NCBI RefSeq assembly: GCF_015704895.1
Contig: NZ_JADQWB010000013.1
Coordinates: 1 to 64,000 of the forward strand
Source of the DNA: Agrobacterium leguminum
GTDB lineage: Bacteria; Pseudomonadota; Alphaproteobacteria; Rhizobiales; Rhizobiaceae
DNA length: 64,000 nt
Direction of reading: 5' to 3'
Position 1 is the first letter of the stretch; each line of letters starts with the position of its first letter. Shown piece by piece: positions 60,485 through 64,000 of this stretch. A model generated the notes under the pieces. It was not told the origin of the DNA. It did not search any database and saw nothing but the letters and a program-made list of their open reading frames with translations. The translations under genes and the position numbers were made by a program.

Positions 60485-61294
60485 ATGAACCGCATTCTCG
60501 AAAGTCTTGGCTGGATGGGCCGCTATCTCTGGGCGGGCTGGGCCGGGCTTTCAGGCATTTTCTGTTTTCTCGCCGCCTGGCAGGCCGGGCATGAGATTTA
60601 TGGCTCCTTCATCCTGCCTTCGCCGGGAGAGACCTTCACGGCAATGGGGCTTCTGGCGGCGCGGCCGGATTTCTTCGCCATCCTGTCGCAGAGCGCCGTC
60701 AGGGCCCTGACCGGCTTTTCCATCGCTGCCGGCATCGGCACGGTGGCGGGCGTGCTGGCGGGTTATTCCTTCGCGGCCATGCGGTTGATGAAGCCTGTCG
60801 TCACCGTTCTGCTCGGCGTGCCGCCCATCGGCTGGATCGTGCTGGCGCTCATCTGGTTCGGCTCGTCGGGGGGCACGGCTGTCATGACCGTCATCATCGC
60901 CTCGGCTCCCGTGTCCTTTGCCGGTGCGCTGGAAGGTGTCGCCAAGCGGGACCGTCAGCTGGAGGTGATGGCGCAGGCCTTCGGCGCTCCATGGTTTTAC
61001 CGGCTGCGCACCGTCACCATGCCGCATGTGCTCTCCTACCTCTTCCCGGCCTGGACGACGACGGCCGGAAGCGCGTGGAAAGTAACCGTCATGGCCGAGC
61101 TCCTTTCGAATTCCGGCGGCATTGGCGGCGAACTGGCCACCGCACGCGCGCTGTTCGATATCGCGCAGGTCAGCGCCTGGCTCACCATCACCGTCGCGCT
61201 GGCGCTGCTGACCGATTACGGCCTGCTGCATCTGCTGCGCGAGGCGCTGGAACGCTGGCGCGCCGCCGGGCTGCCATGGGGTGTCAAACGATGA
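60485..61294 (+). CDS. ABC transporter permease (NitT/TauT type)
   Basis: 269 residues with six predicted helices. The permease loop is EGVAKRDRQLEVMAQAFGAP (about 154-173), in the place of the EAA motif, followed by FYRLRTVTMPHVLSYLFPAW. It overlaps the ATPase gene by 4 bp. Partner of the binding protein encoded just upstream. Confidence 0.92.
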   Translation: MNRILESLGWMGRYLWAGWAGLSGIFCFLAAWQAGHEIYGSFILPSPGETFTAMGLLAARPDFFAILSQSAVRALTGFSIAAGIGTVAGVLAGYSFAAMRLMKPVVTVLLGVPPIGWIVLALIWFGSSGGTAVMTVIIASAPVSFAGALEGVAKRDRQLEVMAQAFGAPWFYRLRTVTMPHVLSYLFPAWTTTAGSAWKVTVMAELLSNSGGIGGELATARALFDIAQVSAWLTITVALALLTDYGLLHLLREALERWRAAGLPWGVKR

Positions 61295-62043
61295 GCGACC
61301 GTTCCATCCTGCGCTTCGAACATGTCGGCCACGCCTTTCTCGGCCGCAGCCTGTTCGAGAATTTCAATCTCGGCATAGCGCCCGGGGAAACCGTGGCGCT
61401 GCTCGGCCCCTCCGGCAGCGGCAAGACGACGATTTTGCAGATCGCGGCTGGTATCATCGATCCTGTTCGCGGCCGCGTGCACCGCCATTATCGCCGGCAG
61501 GGGCTGGTGTTTCAGGAGCCAAGGCTGCTGCCGTGGATGACGCTTATCGACAATATCGCCTACGGCCTTGCGGCGGCCGGCATGCCGAAACGGGAGCGGC
61601 GCGAAAGGGCGGGCCTTTTTGCGCTGGAGGTCGGTTTGGAGACGGCGGATTTCGGCAAATATCCGGTGGAACTCTCTGGCGGCATGCGCCAGCGCGCCGG
61701 CGTGGCGCGGGCGCTCGCCGTGGAACCGGACATGCTGTTTCTGGATGAGCCCTTCAGCGCCGTCGATGTCGGCCTGCGCCGTCATTTGCAGGAGCTTCTG
61801 GTGGGCGCCGCTCGTCGGCGCGGTTTTTCCACCCTTCTCGTCACCCATGATCTTCATGAGGCGTTGCTGGTTGCCGACAGGCTGATCGTGCTCTCCGGCG
61901 TCGATGGCCGAGTCATTGCCGCGCATAAGCCCGCAGGTTCGCCGGGCCGGCGCATGGCGCGTGCGGTTTTCGACGAGGCGGAACGCCTGTCCGAGAGCCC
62001 GACCTTCGCCGAACTGTTTTCGGCAAAGGAGCGGGTGCGATGA
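61291..62043 (+). CDS. ABC transporter ATP-binding protein (NitT/TauT type)
   Basis: 250 residues from ATG 61291; the frame is open for 100 codons upstream but over the permease gene. Walker A GPSGSGKTT (about 39-47), Q-loop FQEPRLLPWM, signature LSGGMRQRAGVARAL, Walker B MLFLDEPFSAVD and switch His in VTHDLHEAL. Energises the permease. Its stop overlaps the following nnrS-type gene by 4 bp. Confidence 0.95.
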   Translation: MSDRSILRFEHVGHAFLGRSLFENFNLGIAPGETVALLGPSGSGKTTILQIAAGIIDPVRGRVHRHYRRQGLVFQEPRLLPWMTLIDNIAYGLAAAGMPKRERRERAGLFALEVGLETADFGKYPVELSGGMRQRAGVARALAVEPDMLFLDEPFSAVDVGLRRHLQELLVGAARRRGFSTLLVTHDLHEALLVADRLIVLSGVDGRVIAAHKPAGSPGRRMARAVFDEAERLSESPTFAELFSAKERVR

Positions 62044-63227
62044 GGCAACTCCCCATCCTTTCCGAAGCCCTGCGGCTGTTTTTCCCTCTGGCCGCCCTGC
62101 ATGGCGCAGGCTGGCCCTTCCTGTGGATCGTCATCGGTGGTTATGCCCTGCCTTTCGCCGATGCAGTGCCTGCATCGCAATGGCACGCCCATGAAATGAT
62201 CTTCGGCACCTATGGCATGGCGCTTGCCGGTTTTCTTGGCTCGGCGGTGCCGGAATGGACGGATACGAAGCCGGTGCAGGGACGAACGCTGCTTCATCTC
62301 GCCGGCCTCTGGTTGCCGGGCCGCCTTATCGGCTTTCTCGGGATGGAGGCAGGGAGCCTGTTTGCAGGTTTTTTCGATCTCGCCTTTCTGCTCGCGCTCT
62401 GCGTTCTCATCGGCAGGGCGATGCTGGCGCGGCGCACGATGAAACACCTGGCGTTCCTTATCTGGCTTCTTCTGTTTACGGCGGCTGAAGCGGGTGTGCG
62501 TTATGCCTGGTGGAGCGGCGATCTCGAACTTGCATCCCGCTTTCTGGAAGCGGCCCTGTGCATCTTCACCGTGCTGTTTTCACTTTCCGCCGCGCGTATC
62601 AATGTTGTCGTCATCAATCTGGCGCTCGATCCGGGCGGCGAGACCACGCCTTACCGGCCGCATCCCGGCCGCCAGCATATGGCTGGCGCCATGGTGACGC
62701 TTTACATGGCGGCGAAACTTTTCTTTCCGCAAAGCGATGTCTGCGCCTGGCTTTCGCTTGCGGCCGGCGCCGCCTTTTTCGACCGGCTGGCCGAATGGTT
62801 CATTGGGCGCGCCGTCTTCAAGACAGAGGTGCTGTTGCTTGGCCTCGGCAACGCCTTTGCGGGCGCGGGTTTTCTGGCGCTCGGCGCGACACGGCTCGGT
62901 TTTCCCGTCACGCCCGCCGCGGGGCTGCATCTGCTGACGGTCGGGGCGTTGGGATGCGCCATCATGGCCGTCTTCATCATTGCCGGGCTGCGGCATACGG
63001 GCCGCAATCTGACGCATCTGCCATGGCAGGCGCATGCGGCCGCCCTTCTGATGGCGATGGCCGGTCTGGTCCGCATCCTGCCGGAATTCGATTTTGCCGC
63101 AACATTATCGCCCTATCACCATGGCCTCAGCGCCGTTTTGTGGGCGGCGAGCTTCGGGGTCTGGTTGCAGGGCTTTCTGCCTTTCATGCGCGCGCCTGGC
63201 ATCGATGAGGCTGGCGCATGCGGATGA
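62040..63227 (+). CDS. Second NnrS family membrane protein
   Basis: 395 residues, about 12 helices. The NnrS histidine motif is QWHAHEMIFGTYGMALAGFL (about 47-66), followed by SAVPEWTDTKPVQGR, and IIAGLRHTGRNLTHL near the C-terminus. Divergent from the NnrS at 44856-46088. Its tight coupling to the ABC transporter genes (4-bp overlap) is unusual and suggests a shared function, for example in NO protection or cofactor supply. Confidence 0.9.
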   Translation: MRQLPILSEALRLFFPLAALHGAGWPFLWIVIGGYALPFADAVPASQWHAHEMIFGTYGMALAGFLGSAVPEWTDTKPVQGRTLLHLAGLWLPGRLIGFLGMEAGSLFAGFFDLAFLLALCVLIGRAMLARRTMKHLAFLIWLLLFTAAEAGVRYAWWSGDLELASRFLEAALCIFTVLFSLSAARINVVVINLALDPGGETTPYRPHPGRQHMAGAMVTLYMAAKLFFPQSDVCAWLSLAAGAAFFDRLAEWFIGRAVFKTEVLLLGLGNAFAGAGFLALGATRLGFPVTPAAGLHLLTVGALGCAIMAVFIIAGLRHTGRNLTHLPWQAHAAALLMAMAGLVRILPEFDFAATLSPYHHGLSAVLWAASFGVWLQGFLPFMRAPGIDEAGACG

Positions 63228-63343
63228 GAGAGACCTTGTCCAGCCGCGGCGACATCACTGTTCCGGCGAATTTGTTTATTTTTTCAGCAAAAGCACAATG
63301 TGAAATCAGTGACTTAGAAGAGGGATATTGATGAATGTTAGTT

Positions 63344-63384
63344 TTGATAAATAATCAATAAAATCAAATGGTTGAACATATTTT
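63344..63384 (+). promoter_or_regulatory. Probable napE promoter with Fnr-like dyad
   Basis: TTGAT-AAATA-ATCAA (63344-63358) has perfect Fnr half-sites but a 5-base rather than 4-base spacer. A -10-like TATTTT (63379-63384) is centred about 30 bp downstream, and napE starts at 63429. The whole 63228-63428 gap is clearly AT-rich compared with its surroundings and holds no gene. Confidence 0.5.
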
Positions 63385-63428
63385 CTTTTTGGTCGATTAT
63401 CACTCCAACCGAATAGGGAAACGCGAAT

Positions 63429-63614
63429 ATGCCTAAAATAGTCGCGCCTCAACACGCAGATGAAAAGCCGAGCCGGACGAAGGAACTTGTGACCTTCGCC
63501 GTTCTGGCTTTCGGAATCTGGCCCATTCTGGCGGTCGGATTTGTCGGAGCCTATGGCTTTATCGTCTGGATGTTCCAGATCATTTACGGCCCGCCGGGGC
63601 CGCCCGGCCATTGA
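63429..63614 (+). CDS. napE: NapE, small membrane subunit of the periplasmic nitrate reductase operon
   Basis: 61 residues. A charged N-terminus (EKPSRTKELVTF) is followed by one long membrane segment (AVLAFGIWPILAVGFVGAYGFIVW, split around residues 25-48) and the typical end FQIIYGPPGPPGH. First gene of the nap operon in many alphaproteobacteria; role unknown. napF starts 7 bp after its stop. Confidence 0.93.
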   Translation: MPKIVAPQHADEKPSRTKELVTFAVLAFGIWPILAVGFVGAYGFIVWMFQIIYGPPGPPGH

Positions 63615-63621
63615 GGGCGAG

Positions 63622-64000
63622 ATGATGATGGAAGTCTCTCTCAGCCGGCGCGATTTCCTGCGCGGCGGGCAAAAAAATAGACCACGCATCTGTCCCCCCG
63701 GGGTCGCGTTGAGTGACCTCGCCGCGTGCAGCGGTTGCGCAAAATGCGTCGAGGTCTGTCCCACCGGCATCATTGTTATGGCGGACGGTTTGCCTTCGGT
63801 GGATTTCTCCGTCGGGGAATGCACCTTCTGCGGCAAATGCGCGGAGGCCTGTCCCGAACCGGTCTTTGCCGCCCCCGCGGCGCAGCGCTTCGATCATGTC
63901 ATGGCGATCGGTGAGCGGTGTCTCGCCTTCGGCAATATCGATTGTCAGGCCTGCCGCGATGCCTGCCCGACCGAGGCTATCCGGTTTCGGCCCCGGCGCG
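63622..64000 (+). CDS. napF: NapF, ferredoxin-type protein, 3'-truncated by the window edge
   Basis: 126 codons visible from ATG 63622 (three ATG codons in a row; 63628 is also possible), still open at the right edge. Three 4Fe-4S motifs are visible: CSGCAKCVEVCP (about 40-51), CTFCGKCAEACP (about 71-82) and the start of CLAFGNIDCQACRDACP (about 101-117). SRRDFLRG at the N-terminus is usual for NapF. It is a cytoplasmic iron-sulfur protein that helps mature the nitrate reductase NapA, whose gene should lie just outside the window. Confidence 0.94.
   Translation, partial: MMMEVSLSRRDFLRGGQKNRPRICPPGVALSDLAACSGCAKCVEVCPTGIIVMADGLPSVDFSVGECTFCGKCAEACPEPVFAAPAAQRFDHVMAIGERCLAFGNIDCQACRDACPTEAIRFRPRR

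Noticed and set aside
63726-63914. Short plus-strand frame near the right edge
   Set aside because: It is out of frame with napF, whose three Fe-S motifs are read in the other frame through the same bases.

Overview
The window looks like a chromosome (or chromid) segment of an Agrobacterium/Rhizobium-type alphaproteobacterium. The support is high GC content with alphaproteobacterial codon use, dense operons with 4-bp ATGA overlaps, many sugar ABC transporters with LacI-family regulators, and a denitrification block (nnrR, nirV, nirK, nnrS, norEFCBQD, nnrU, napEF) arranged as in Agrobacterium. No rRNA, tRNA, CRISPR array, insertion sequence or phage gene was seen. Genus is inferred from gene content and order, not from a database search.

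Layout. 1-5374: the 3' part of a type VI secretion spike gene (vgrG) and its cargo: a DUF4123 loading adaptor, an unknown protein, a WHH-type HNH nuclease effector, a SUKH/SMI1-like immunity protein, a bacterial CDC123-like protein and a PAAR tip. 5423-10926: a GGDEF-EAL protein, then three unrelated phosphatases in a row behind a 17-bp inverted repeat. 10959-19652: a carbohydrate uptake unit (binding protein, two permeases, ATPase, TIM-barrel isomerase, Gfo/Idh oxidoreductase) with two LacI regulators and a perfect 16-bp operator. 19672-29557: mixed catabolic genes (SDR, two LysR regulators, ornithine cyclodeaminase-like protein, RidA, RraA, MHS-type transporter, carbamoylase/allantoate-type amidohydrolase, cupin). 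29780-41525: a second carbohydrate unit of the ribose-transporter type, with paired LacI operators over its promoter, cytoplasmic TIM-barrel and Gfo/Idh enzymes, an exported TIM-barrel protein, and a GMC flavoprotein / Tat-signal subunit / cytochrome c dehydrogenase. 41598-64000: denitrification and anaerobic respiration, including the oxygen-independent ubiquinone genes ubiT, ubiU and ubiV, ubiD/ubiX, an ABC transporter of unknown substrate, two NnrS proteins and the start of a nap operon.

How the genes work together. In the right-hand third, the short palindrome TTTGC-N7-CAAA (general form TTTG-N8-CAAA) recurs upstream of nirK, nnrS, norC, norE/nnrU, ubiT and the 59.5-kb ABC operon, with a one-mismatch copy before the DUF2249 genes. 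At nirK, norC and the nnrU operon a -10-like hexamer is centred exactly 31 bp from the box centre, the geometry of a class II Crp/Fnr promoter. The local Crp/Fnr regulator (nnrR) lacks the Fe-S cysteines and carries His where Fnr has the specificity Glu, and it has Fnr-type boxes of its own. I read this as an Fnr-to-NnrR cascade that also takes in anaerobic quinone synthesis and an uncharacterised transporter.

In the 29.8-41.5 kb block I infer a route in which a periplasmic FAD dehydrogenase oxidises a sugar or glycoside (possibly at C3), an exported TIM-barrel enzyme acts on the product, an Rbs-type transporter imports it, and a cytoplasmic isomerase and Gfo/Idh enzyme finish the conversion. 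The substrates of both sugar units are unknown from sequence alone.
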